35,429 nt of DNA from Streptomyces sp. CBMA123 (GCF_014596465.1 NZ_MECK01000623.1:1-35429), one strand, 5' to 3'. Positions 7,409-14,817 are shown, numbered from the stretch's first letter. The notes: generated from the sequence alone by a model not told the origin. Numbers and translations are program-made.

Positions 7409-9253
7409 CTACTGCGGCAGTCGCTGTTCGAACCAGACCACCTTGCCGGTGCCCAGCCGGGTCGCGCCCCAGCGGTCCGCGCACCGGGCCACTATCTGCA
7501 GCCCGCGCCCGCGTTCGTCCTCCGGACCGGTACGGCGCGGGCGCGGCAGCAGCGGGCTGTCGTCGCCGACCTCGCAGCGCAGCCGGGTGGTGCGCACCAG
7601 GCTCAGGGTGACCGGCCGGGTCGCGTGCTGGACGGCGTTGGTCACCAGCTCGCTGACCATCAGCTCGGTCGCCTCGCTCAGTTCGTCCAGCCCCCAGCGG
7701 CGCAGCGTGTGCGCGGCCAGCCGACGGGCCCGGCCGGGCGTCTCGTTGCGCGGCTGCAGGTACCAGTGGGCGACGTCCCCGGCCGGGATGCCGTCGAAGC
7801 AGGCGCCCAGCAGGGCGATGTCGTCGCCGCGGTCCCCCGGCGGCAGGATCCGCAGCGCCTCCTGGCACAGCTGCTCGGGGGACTGCCAGCGGGCCGCCGC
7901 GATCCGCGCGCGGAGCACCTCCAGGCCGTCGCTGAGCGGCCGGGTGCGGGTCTCCACCAGACCGTCGGTGAACAGCAGCAGCGCCGACCCGGGCGGCGCG
8001 GGCAGCTCGACCGAGTTGAAGTCCACCCCGCCGACCCCGATCGGCGCCCCGGAGTCCAGCTCCACCAACTCGGCCGTGCCGTCCGGGCGGACCAGCACCG
8101 GCGGGACGTGCCCGGCGTTGGCCAGCACCACCCGGTTGGCGATCGGGTCGTACACCGCGTACACGCAGGTGGCCAGGTGCTGTTCGCGGCCGAGCCGCTG
8201 GGCCTGTTCGTCCAGGTGGTAGAGCACCTCGTGCGGCGGCAGGTCGAGTGCGGCCAAGGTCTGTGCGCTGGTGCGGAGTTGGCCCATGATGGCGGCCGAG
8301 GTGAGCGAGTGGCCCATCACGTCGCCGACGATCAGGGCGACCCGGTTGCCGGGCAGCGGCACGGCGTCGTACCAGTCGCCGCCGACCTGCGCGCCGCGCT
8401 CACCGGGCAGGTAGCGCTGGGCGAGCCGGACGCCGTGCGACTGCGGCAGCCGCAACGGCAGCATGCTGCGCTGGAGTTCGTTGGCTATCTCCCACTCGCG
8501 GGCGTACCGCAGCGCGGTGTCCACGGCCAGCCCGGCCTGGGTCGCCAGGTGCGCGGCGGTCGCGGTGTCCGCCGCGTCGAAGGCCGGGCGGCCGGTGCGT
8601 TCAGGAGGCCGGCGGATCAGCACCAGCAGACCGAGGACGGCCTTGCGGCCGCGCAGCGGCAGGGCGACCACCGAGGTGCCGGCGGCCAGCCGGGCCAGCC
8701 CTCGGGTGCCGTACAGCTCGCGCAGCAGCGCCTCGGTGCGCTCGGCGGCCGGCGTGCCGAGGACGGCCGACTCGGCGGGGCGGCGGCTCAGCAGGATGTG
8801 CGCCAGCGCGCCGCCGCGGGTGACCGGGGTGGCCGGGCCGGTGTCGGCGGTCGAGCGGGAGCCGAAGCGTGAGCGGTGCCGGTCGTCGGCGCCGCTCTTG
8901 CGGCCGCGGCGGCCGATCCGGGTGCCGGTGCTGTGGTGTATCCGCAGCTCCTCCGGGAAGCCGGGTTCGCGCTCGACGTTGGGCAGCGGATCGCGCAGGT
9001 GGACGACGGCGGCGTCGGCGAGGGTCGGGACCAGCACCCGGCCGATGTTGCGCAGGGTCGCGGCCAGGTCGAGGGCGCTGTTGATCCGCCGGGTCGCCGC
9101 GTCGAGGTAGGCGAGGCGGTCCGCCACCCGGTCCGCCCGTTCCGCCGCGCCGGCGCGGTCCGGTCGTGCCGTCGGCGGCCTGGCCGGGAGATGGCGGCGC
9201 TGACCCGGGACGGCGGGCGGCTGCTCCGCCTCGGTCTTGAGCTGGTCGCGCAC
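7409..9253 (-). CDS. SpoIIE-type PP2C phosphatase fused to HATPase (RsbW-like) domain
   Basis: A 614-residue regulator from a GTG start at 9253 with AGGACAGG upstream. Order of parts: an Arg/Pro-rich head, a GAF-like sensor region (about 50-250), a SpoIIE/PP2C phosphatase with GGDWYD (~291-296), GDVMGHS (~310-316) and GDRGDDIALL (~475-484), and a C-terminal HATPase_c domain with ELVTNAVQHA (~535-544) and DERGRGLQIV (~579-588). In this family the phosphatase dephosphorylates anti-anti-sigma factors while the ATPase domain resembles anti-sigma kinases, so both activities may sit in one protein. No transmembrane segment is evident. The frame extends to 9406, but that part overlaps the methyltransferase gene. 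Partner sigma and anti-anti-sigma genes are not in the window. Confidence 0.9.
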   Translation of the reverse strand: MRDQLKTEAEQPPAVPGQRRHLPARPPTARPDRAGAAERADRVADRLAYLDAATRRINSALDLAATLRNIGRVLVPTLADAAVVHLRDPLPNVEREPGFPEELRIHHSTGTRIGRRGRKSGADDRHRSRFGSRSTADTGPATPVTRGGALAHILLSRRPAESAVLGTPAAERTEALLRELYGTRGLARLAAGTSVVALPLRGRKAVLGLLVLIRRPPERTGRPAFDAADTATAAHLATQAGLAVDTALRYAREWEIANELQRSMLPLRLPQSHGVRLAQRYLPGERGAQVGGDWYDAVPLPGNRVALIVGDVMGHSLTSAAIMGQLRTSAQTLAALDLPPHEVLYHLDEQAQRLGREQHLATCVYAVYDPIANRVVLANAGHVPPVLVRPDGTAELVELDSGAPIGVGGVDFNSVELPAPPGSALLLFTDGLVETRTRPLSDGLEVLRARIAAARWQSPEQLCQEALRILPPGDRGDDIALLGACFDGIPAGDVAHWYLQPRNETPGRARRLAAHTLRRWGLDELSEATELMVSELVTNAVQHATRPVTLSLVRTTRLRCEVGDDSPLLPRPRRTGPEDERGRGLQIVARCADRWGATRLGTGKVVWFEQRLPQ

Positions 9254-9321
9254 GGCTGCCTGTCCTGGATTCGGTGTGGTCTGGAGGTGTGGGCGGTGGG
9301 CCGTTCCAGCCCGCTGGTCGG

Positions 9322-10098
9322 TCAGCCGACGCGTCGACAGCACAGGAACAGCTGTTCCTCCGGCGGCAGCGTGGTACTGGCCGGCGCGTACGGATGCCCC
9401 GAGCACTCCTCGACGGCGAAACCGGCCGCGACCAGAACCCGCTCCAGATCCTCCCTCAGATACCCACTGATCCGCAGCTCTCTGCCAAGGAACGGAAGCG
9501 GAACGTGATCCAGGTCCGCCTCGACCATGCCGAGCAGTAGCAGTCCGCCGGGGCGCAGGAGTTGGCGCAGCCGGCCGAGCACGGTCGGGATCTCGTCCTG
9601 CGGCAGCAGGATCAGTGAGAAGAACGCGGTGACGGCGGCGAAGGCGCCGCGGCCCGCGGGCCCCAGTCCGGGCGCGCCCCAGACCCGGTCGGCGCGCTCG
9701 GTGGCCAGATCGTAGAGGTCGATCCGGTGGAACTCGGCCGGGTACGGGCCCGCGGTCCGGGTCTGCCGGGCCAGCGTGAGCATCCCGTCCGAGAGGTCTA
9801 TGCCGGTCACCCGCAGCCCGCCGGCGGTCAGCTGGCGGACGGTCGGCTCACCGGTGCCGCAGCCCACGTCCAGCACCCGGGCCCCCGGCTCGAGTTCGGC
9901 GAGCAGTTGCCGGCCGCACTCCAGCTGGCCGTCCTTGGCCGGGAAGGCCTCGCCGTACCCGGCGCCGATGGTGTCGAACGCGACCGCCTGGAGGGCCCGG
10001 GCCGCCCGGCGTCGTCGCACGTCGGGCCCGTCGTCGCCGGCGTCCTCGCCGACGGGGAACGCGTCGGATATCTGTCCGGTCGTCACGTTGAGAGGCAC
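9322..10098 (-). CDS. Class I SAM-dependent methyltransferase
   Basis: A 258-residue protein from GTG 10098. Motif I, VLDVGCGTGEP, is at about residues 75-85, followed by IDLSDGML (motif II region) and the post-motif LLRPGGLLLLGMVEADL. These are typical of small-molecule methyltransferases; the substrate is unknown. The frame remains open to 10425, but that part is Arg/Cys/Pro-rich without family similarity, so I chose the GTG preceded by GGTGGAAGG. The gene is 68 bp upstream of the SpoIIE-type gene on the same strand and could be co-transcribed with it. The long leader (~320 bp to a TTTATCG motif array at 10422-10450) raises the possibility of SARP control. Confidence 0.82.
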   Translation of the reverse strand: MPLNVTTGQISDAFPVGEDAGDDGPDVRRRRAARALQAVAFDTIGAGYGEAFPAKDGQLECGRQLLAELEPGARVLDVGCGTGEPTVRQLTAGGLRVTGIDLSDGMLTLARQTRTAGPYPAEFHRIDLYDLATERADRVWGAPGLGPAGRGAFAAVTAFFSLILLPQDEIPTVLGRLRQLLRPGGLLLLGMVEADLDHVPLPFLGRELRISGYLREDLERVLVAAGFAVEECSGHPYAPASTTLPPEEQLFLCCRRVG

Positions 10099-10421
10099 CC
10101 TTCCACCCGTGGCCTCCGGTCGGCTCCTCCGCAGCCTCCTGGGCCGCTGCCGGTGGCGGTACGTCACGCTCCCCGCATCACACAGACGGCCTGCACCCCG
10201 ACACGTTGCCGGCAGACACTCGTGTGCGTACTGGCATCTGAGAATATGCGCGATCACTGCGTCATGGGGTCCCTTTCCGGCCAACTCGTCATGCTTGGGC
10301 CGATGTGGACCGGGTCCGCGGAAGCACGGGGGTGCGGGCCGGGTGGTGCGGCCGGGCCCGCACGCCGCACAGCGCGCCGGGGTTGCGGCGCTGACCTGCG
10401 GTTTCGCCGATCCGCAGGCTG
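10099..10421. other. Gene-poor upstream region of the methyltransferase
   Basis: About 320 bp without a convincing gene on either strand. Open frames here are Arg/Pro-rich and lack ribosome sites. TATTCT (complement of 10241-10246) is a weak -10 candidate on the minus strand. Otherwise it probably serves as promoter and leader for the methyltransferase. Confidence 0.5.
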
Positions 10422-10450
10422 ACAATCGGACGTTTATCGAACGTCAATCG
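10422..10450. promoter_or_regulatory. Triple heptad array, SARP-like binding site (left copy)
   Basis: Three heptads, ACAATCG (10422), TTTATCG (10433) and TCAATCG (10444), recur at exactly 11-bp spacing, the layout bound by SARP regulators. The same bases also form a dyad, GACGT (10429-10433) against ACGTC (10441-10445). A related element lies beyond the other end of the SARP gene. The target could be the minus-strand methyltransferase; no convincing -10 box was found on either side. Confidence 0.55.
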
Positions 10451-10497
10451 GTGGGGTGCACAGTGGGATCCAGCGCCGGGGAAGCGTTGAGGGCGCT

Positions 10498-10519
10498 CCC
10501 GCAGCCGGGGGGCTGCGGG
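10498..10519. terminator. Terminator-like hairpin after the SARP gene
   Basis: A perfect 9-bp stem (10498-10506 with 10511-10519) and 4-nt loop, 50 bp past the SARP stop on the minus strand. Confidence 0.6.
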
Positions 10520-10568
10520 GGCGCCGACGCGCGGATCGGGGGAGGTGCTCCGAGGGGGAGCGGAGGCC

Positions 10569-13532
10569 TCACGGCGCGGGGGGAGAAGAGAAGGGCTCGG
10601 TGTGCTGTCGGGAGATGAGGTCCGCCACGGGGGAGGCCTCCGGCACACCGAGCCGCGTGAAGATCGCGTACGCCTCCTGGAGGCAGGCGAGCCCACGGGC
10701 CGGCTGGGCGAGGGCGAGCAACGCCTCGCCGAGCGCGGCGTTGGCCAGGCCCTGGCAGTAGGCGGAGTCCATGTCCTGCCCGATCGCGAGTGACTGACCG
10801 GCGGCCTCGGCCGCCTCGGCGTGCTCGTCGGCGGCGAGCAGGGCGGAGGCCAGACGGGCCAGGGTGTAGCCCTCCCACAGGGAGTTCTGCTGGGCGTGGT
10901 ACAGCTGGTGGGCCTCCCTCAGGTGCGGGACGGCCTCGCCGCCGGAGAGCACCACGCCGAGCTGGTAGAGGGTCTGGGCGAGCAGGGGCCCGTTCTTGGA
11001 CGCCCGGGCGGCGGCGACGCCGTCGTTGGCGGACTCGATCGCTGTCTCGATCATGCCGAGCCGGTGCTGGACCCGGGCGATGTTGCTGACGATCCGTGCT
11101 TCGCCCATGGCCGTGCCGACCGCCCGGCTGGTCGCGCGGACCTGTTCCAGGACCGGCAGGGCCTCGCCCGGGCGGTTGCCCATGCTGAGGATCACGCCCA
11201 GTGTGTTGGCCGTGGCCAACAGCAGGACGGTCGGCTCGTTCGGCGCCTGGTGGTCGAGGCTGCGGCGGAGTGACTGCTCAGCGCCCGGAAAGTCGCTGGT
11301 GACGTAGTGCAGGGCACCGAGGGCGAAGTGCACGCGGGCGAGCACGGCGGAGTCGCCGCGACGCTCGGCCTCGCGCCCGACGGTCTCCAGGATCGGGCGC
11401 ACCCGGGGGCCGTGCGCCGGGACCGGGCCGAGACCGTTGAGCAGGATCAGCAGGTCGATCGCCGCGTGCTGCGAGGCATGGGGCCCGTTCGCCGCCGCGG
11501 CGATGGCGCTCAGCAACAGGGCGCCCTCGGTTCGGAGCCAGTTCTGAGCGGAGGCGCTGGTCGGCATGCCGATCCCCGGGGAGGAGGGCGTGGTCAGCAG
11601 CTCCGGCTCCGCGTCGTCCGGTTCGATGGTCCGGGACGCGTTGCGGACGGTCGGGATCAACAGGTCGAGCAGCCGCAGGACCGCTCGTTCCTGCTCCTCG
11701 GTGTCCCCGATCCGCTCGTTCTTCCGCTGGGCGTAGAGCCGGAGGAGGTCGTGGTAACGGTATCGGCCGGGGGTGAAGCACTCCAGCATGTTCGCTTCGA
11801 CCAGCGACTCGGCGAGGTCCTCGGCGGTGTTCTCGTCCACGCCGAGCAGCGCCGCGGCAGCTGCCAGCGGGACGTCGGGGGAGTCGATCAGGGCGAGCAG
11901 CCGAAAGGCACGGGCCTCGGGGACGGACAGCTGCCCGTAGCCGAGCCCGATGGTGGTTTCCACGGCGAGGTTGCCCAGTTGAAGCTCGTCCAGCCGTCGG
12001 CGCTGGTCCGCTAACCGACTGGCGAGATCGGAGACGCTCCAGCGCGGGCGGCTGGCCAGTCGGGCGGCGGCGATGCGGACGGCCAGCGGCAGGAACCCGC
12101 AGGCGGTGACCACCTTCATGGCCGCCTCGGGCTCGGCGGTGACCCGGTGCTCGCCGACGATGGCGGCGAACAGCGCGAGGGCTTCGTCCGGGGTCAGCTC
12201 CTCGACGTCGAACAACTGGGCGCCCGGGATGCCGGCGAGCCGGGAGCGGCTGGTGGCGAGCACGGCGCAGCCGGAGACCCCGGGGATGAGCGACCGGATC
12301 TGCTCGGCATCGCGCGCGTTGTCGAGCAGGATCAGCATGCGTCGGCTGGCGAGCAGAGAGCGGTAGAGCGCGGCGCGCTGTTCGAGCGAGTCGGGGCTCT
12401 CCGTGACCCCGAGCGTGTGCAGGAAGTCACCCAGGACGGCCACCGGATCAGCCGGGGAGGCACCGGCTCCGCGCAGGTCGACGTACAGCTGCCCGTCCGG
12501 GAACTCGGACCGGACGCGGTGGGCGACGTGCACGGCGAGGGTGGTCTTGCCGACGCCGCCGATGCCCGCCAGCGAGGTGACCACCACAGCCTGGCCGGTG
12601 GCGTTCATCAGTACCGCGGACAAGTCGCTCACCAGGTTCGAGCGGCCGCTGAAGTCCGAAACGTCAGCCGGGAGTTGAGCCGGAGGGGGAGGAGCGGCCG
12701 GGCCGTCCTCGTGCGTGGCGGGAGCTGGGGCGGCCGGGAGGGTGAGTGCCGGGTCGGCCGCGAGGATGCGGTTGTGTATCGAGGACAGGCCCACGCCCGG
12801 TTCGACTCCGAGCTCCTCGATCAGGAGCTTGCGGGTGTCGGTGTAGACGCCGAGCGCCTCCGCTTGGCGTCCGCAGCGGTACAGCGCCAGCATCAGCAGC
12901 TCGCGCAGGCGCTCGCGCAGCGGGTGCTCGGCCGTCAGGTTGTTGAGCTCGACGACGATCTCGGCGTGCAGCCCGACGTCGAGAGCGGCGGCGCACAGTT
13001 CCTCGGCGGCGGCGACCTGGCGCTCGGCCAGCCGCAGTCGCTGGGCGTCCGCGTACGGACCGGGGATGCCGGTGAGCGGGCGGCCGCTGAACAGGTCCAG
13101 CGCCTGCGCCAGCAGTCGGTGCGCCTCGCGCTTGTCGCCCGAGGTGCGGGCGGTCGCGGCCTCGGCGGAGAGCCGCTCGAAGACCGACAGGTCAAGGGCC
13201 TCGCCCGGGATCCGCAGGGCGTAGCCGTCGGCGACCGAGACCAGCAGTTCGGCGGGGCGACGCACCTCCCGCCGGGGCTCGATGACCGACCGCAGGCGGG
13301 AGACGTAGGTGCGGAGCGCGGCCACGGCCTGGGTCGGGGGGCGTTCGCCCCAGAGCGCGTCGACCAGGTCCTGCGTGGTGACCGGGCGCCCGGAGTGCAG
13401 CAGCAGGGTGGTCAGAACGGCCTGCTGCTGGGGGGAGCCGAGGGAGAGGGGCTTGCCGTCGAGCCAGGCCTGGACCGGACCGAGGACTTGGAAGCGCAGC
13501 GCAGGGGTCTGCGGCGTCTCCCGAAACTGCAT
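10569..13532 (-). CDS. AfsR/SARP-family regulator with NB-ARC and TPR domains
   Basis: A 987-residue activator with AfsR-like architecture: an OmpR-type winged helix (about 15-108), a bacterial transcriptional activation domain (115-258), an NB-ARC ATPase (about 295-560) with Walker A GIGGVGKTT (323-331), Walker B-like RMLILLDNA (398-406) and a GLPLA-like FLPLAVR, then a long helical TPR region (about 640-960). SARPs switch on specialised-metabolite or developmental genes; in AfsR-type STAND proteins the C-terminal repeats sense a ligand. Codon 12012-12014 is TTA (Leu in SRLADQ), the rare codon read by the bldA tRNA in Streptomyces, so translation is probably developmentally delayed. It is divergent from two small GHP-tail genes, and TTTATCG-containing motifs flank it on both sides. 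It is not AfsR itself with certainty; no AfsS-like gene is next to it. Confidence 0.93.
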   Translation of the reverse strand: MQFRETPQTPALRFQVLGPVQAWLDGKPLSLGSPQQQAVLTTLLLHSGRPVTTQDLVDALWGERPPTQAVAALRTYVSRLRSVIEPRREVRRPAELLVSVADGYALRIPGEALDLSVFERLSAEAATARTSGDKREAHRLLAQALDLFSGRPLTGIPGPYADAQRLRLAERQVAAAEELCAAALDVGLHAEIVVELNNLTAEHPLRERLRELLMLALYRCGRQAEALGVYTDTRKLLIEELGVEPGVGLSSIHNRILAADPALTLPAAPAPATHEDGPAAPPPPAQLPADVSDFSGRSNLVSDLSAVLMNATGQAVVVTSLAGIGGVGKTTLAVHVAHRVRSEFPDGQLYVDLRGAGASPADPVAVLGDFLHTLGVTESPDSLEQRAALYRSLLASRRMLILLDNARDAEQIRSLIPGVSGCAVLATSRSRLAGIPGAQLFDVEELTPDEALALFAAIVGEHRVTAEPEAAMKVVTACGFLPLAVRIAAARLASRPRWSVSDLASRLADQRRRLDELQLGNLAVETTIGLGYGQLSVPEARAFRLLALIDSPDVPLAAAAALLGVDENTAEDLAESLVEANMLECFTPGRYRYHDLLRLYAQRKNERIGDTEEQERAVLRLLDLLIPTVRNASRTIEPDDAEPELLTTPSSPGIGMPTSASAQNWLRTEGALLLSAIAAAANGPHASQHAAIDLLILLNGLGPVPAHGPRVRPILETVGREAERRGDSAVLARVHFALGALHYVTSDFPGAEQSLRRSLDHQAPNEPTVLLLATANTLGVILSMGNRPGEALPVLEQVRATSRAVGTAMGEARIVSNIARVQHRLGMIETAIESANDGVAAARASKNGPLLAQTLYQLGVVLSGGEAVPHLREAHQLYHAQQNSLWEGYTLARLASALLAADEHAEAAEAAGQSLAIGQDMDSAYCQGLANAALGEALLALAQPARGLACLQEAYAIFTRLGVPEASPVADLISRQHTEPFSSPPAP

Positions 13533-13647
13533 GAAGTCCCCCGGTGGCCTGTGGTGTCGATTCCGCGAAATGGGCGCTCGGCGGTCCGCCGTAGTGGTTC
13601 AGCTTAGGCGGACGCCAGACTCTGTCGGATCGCCCCGCAAGTCGCAC

Positions 13648-13680
13648 GATGTTTATCGGACATTTAATCAACCCTACGAT
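13648..13680 (+). promoter_or_regulatory. SARP-like site and -10 before the GHP-tail genes (right copy)
   Basis: TTTATCG (13652-13658) and TTTAATC (13663-13669) are 11 bp apart, followed by a good -10 hexamer TACGAT (13675-13680) reading toward the 92-aa gene. Taken two to three bases earlier, ATGTTTA and ACATTTA are 11 bp apart and end exactly 8 bp before the -10, the SARP promoter geometry. The core aligns with the left copy at 10429-10450. Confidence 0.6.
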
Positions 13681-13747
13681 ACTGTCCCCGCGCCCGCGCC
13701 ACGGAGGTCGGGCTGAACGCATTTGATGACCGAAAGGCGGCCGCCCA

Positions 13748-14026
13748 ATGGCCAATGACCAGAGCGAGACCCCGGTGCCGTCGACTCCCGGCAACGGGAC
13801 GAAGACCGAGGCCCCGGCCACCGCTGTGGAGGCGGGCAAGGCTGTCGAGGGCGCGGTGACCGCTTCCTCGAACACATCCGAGTACGCCGCGCCTTCCGAC
13901 GCGCAGAAGACGGCGATAGAGAACGACCTGTTCGGTGGTGAGGGCGCGGAGGACCCCAACGCGCCGGCCACCGGCGAGCCGGGCAAGACGTACGAGCCGG
14001 AGAACATCATCTTCGGTCACCCGTAA
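13748..14026 (+). CDS. Small acidic protein ending in IIFGHP
   Basis: A 92-residue protein of unknown function. It is hydrophilic, rich in Ala, Glu, Thr and Pro, predicted disordered, with no signal peptide, membrane segment or cysteine. The last residues are ENIIFGHP, matching the ASIILGHP end of the next small gene. GAAAGG lies ten bases before the ATG; 68 bp further upstream is a -10 box behind SARP-like repeats. Coding use (codon-position GC bias) fits the neighbours and supports a real gene. It may be a cytoplasmic partner, a decoy or a precursor of a GHP-tail peptide; all three are inference. Confidence 0.75.
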   Translation: MANDQSETPVPSTPGNGTKTEAPATAVEAGKAVEGAVTASSNTSEYAAPSDAQKTAIENDLFGGEGAEDPNAPATGEPGKTYEPENIIFGHP

Positions 14027-14040
14027 GCCGTTCCAGCCGA
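14006..14040 (+). repeat. Direct repeat, copy A (GHP tail codons and downstream)
   Basis: 35 bp covering the IIFGHP codons, the TAA stop and the next 14 bases. It matches 14258-14292 at 30 of 35 positions, with the stop codons in the same place. The sequences beyond also align as hairpins (CCCCGC 14044-14049 with GCGGGG 14064-14069), so the duplication includes the terminator. Confidence 0.85.
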
Positions 14041-14164
14041 CGGCCCCGCGCCTTCGTCCGGGTGCGGGGGCACTTGGCGGCAGTTCCGGGGTGTCGGATC
14101 TGACGGAGCGTAGGATCGAACTCGAGTTCGCCAGCGGGCGGGCCTGAGGAGTTGGAGGGGTTGC

Positions 14165-14278
14165 ATGAGCAAGCTTCGTCGGGTTGCTGTGGTCGCCGTG
14201 TCGACCGTTGTCGTGACTGCCGGCTACGTGGCCACTGCCACGGGGGCCTTCGCGAGCATCATCCTGGGCCACCCATAA
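14165..14278 (+). CDS. Secreted 37-aa peptide precursor, tail SIILGHP
   Basis: A 37-residue product with a strong ribosome site (GGAGGGG at 14154-14160, ATG at 14165). It reads as an almost bare signal peptide: basic start MSKLRR, hydrophobic core (about 7-25), then A-F-A at 28-30, a good signal-peptidase I site. Cleavage there would free SIILGHP, seven residues. A second possible site after ATA (23-25) would free a 12-mer. The tail repeats the IIxGHP end of the preceding 92-aa gene. Short secreted precursors with a C-terminal 5-8 residue product are the form of PapR/NprX-type signals in Firmicutes, whose receptors are TPR proteins; here a TPR-bearing SARP regulator is next door. Function is inferred only. 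Confidence 0.75.
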   Translation: MSKLRRVAVVAVSTVVVTAGYVATATGAFASIILGHP

Positions 14279-14292
14279 GCCGTTCCGGCCGA
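14258..14292 (+). repeat. Direct repeat, copy B (GHP tail codons and downstream)
   Basis: The second copy of the 35-bp unit at 14006-14040, offset by exactly 252 bp, covering the IILGHP codons, stop and following bases. Confidence 0.85.
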
Positions 14293-14327
14293 GTGCCCCC
14301 GTGCCCCCGTCCGGGCACGGGGGCACT
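14292..14327 (+). terminator. Strong terminator after the 37-aa peptide gene
   Basis: A perfect 15-bp stem (14292-14306 with 14313-14327) and 6-nt loop, 13 bp past the TAA stop. The equivalent but imperfect hairpin after the 92-aa gene is at 14044-14069. Confidence 0.85.
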
Positions 14328-14514
14328 GTCGTGATGTGCGCGCCAATTCGTGTGCGGGTCCATCGGTGGCCGATTCCCGTCCGCGACGTACGCATGGTGA
14401 CCGGGATCATCCGTAACGTGCCCGGGCGGCGCCCCCGAAGCGTTCCGGAATTCCGGATTCACCGGGAAGATTACCGGCGCCTCGAATGCCGTGGTTTGCG
14501 TGGTTTTGCCGCAA

Positions 14515-14733
14515 TTATCGAGGCTGATCGGATTCGGCCGAATCGCGGGGCTCGGGGGCCGGTGAGACGTCGTTCGGTTCGGCGGTCCATTCGCGGCCGC
14601 CGTGCTCGGGGCGCAGGTAGTGCTCGCCGCCGATGGTGCCCATGTAGATGCCGGTGCGTCCGGTCCTGCGGTCGAGGACGAGTTCGCCCACCTGTGGCCG
14701 GTAGGCCCGGGCGTCGTGCTGTCGAGTGCTCAC
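14515..14733 (-). CDS. Small conserved hypothetical protein
   Basis: A 72-residue protein of unknown function, GTG start with GAGGAG seven bases upstream. The central part, VGELVLDRRTGRTGIYMGTIGGEHYLRPEHGGREW, reads as a compact beta-rich domain; the tail is acidic and Pro-rich. I recognise this type of small protein from streptomycete genomes near regulators but cannot name it. It is divergent from a GntR/UTRA regulator and its promoter region (TTGACA, complement of 14799-14804) is covered by twin palindromes, so that regulator probably controls it. Confidence 0.72.
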   Translation of the reverse strand: MSTRQHDARAYRPQVGELVLDRRTGRTGIYMGTIGGEHYLRPEHGGREWTAEPNDVSPAPEPRDSAESDQPR

Positions 14734-14769
14734 CGTGCTGCTCCTCGCTCTGGTAGGCGACTGGCCAGC

Positions 14770-14799
14770 ATCTCTAGAGAAGCTAATATCTCTAGAGAT
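14770..14799. promoter_or_regulatory. Twin palindromic operators between the small gene and GntR gene
   Basis: ATCTCTAGAGAT (14788-14799) is a perfect 12-bp palindrome; 14770-14781 repeats it with one end base changed. The centres are 18 bp apart. They follow a TTGACA box on the minus strand and so lie over the small gene's promoter. AT-rich against its surroundings. GntR/HutC proteins bind such dyads as dimers. Confidence 0.75.
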
Positions 14800-14817
14800 G
14801 TCAACGGTCGTATCTCC

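Noticed and set aside
9254..9406. N-terminal extension of the SpoIIE-type protein
   Set aside because: It overlaps the 3' end of the methyltransferase gene and has no domain; GTG 9253 has a ribosome site.
10254..10292. 12-residue minus-strand frame in the methyltransferase leader
   Set aside because: No ribosome site and no recognisable features; too short to support.
10099..10425. N-terminal extension of the methyltransferase
   Set aside because: The translation is Arg/Cys/Pro-rich noise through the regulatory region and would cover the heptad array.
10456..10761. Plus-strand small frame right of the heptad array
   Set aside because: It runs antisense into the SARP gene, is Arg/Gly-rich and has no ribosome site. 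An AfsS-like gene was looked for here and not found.
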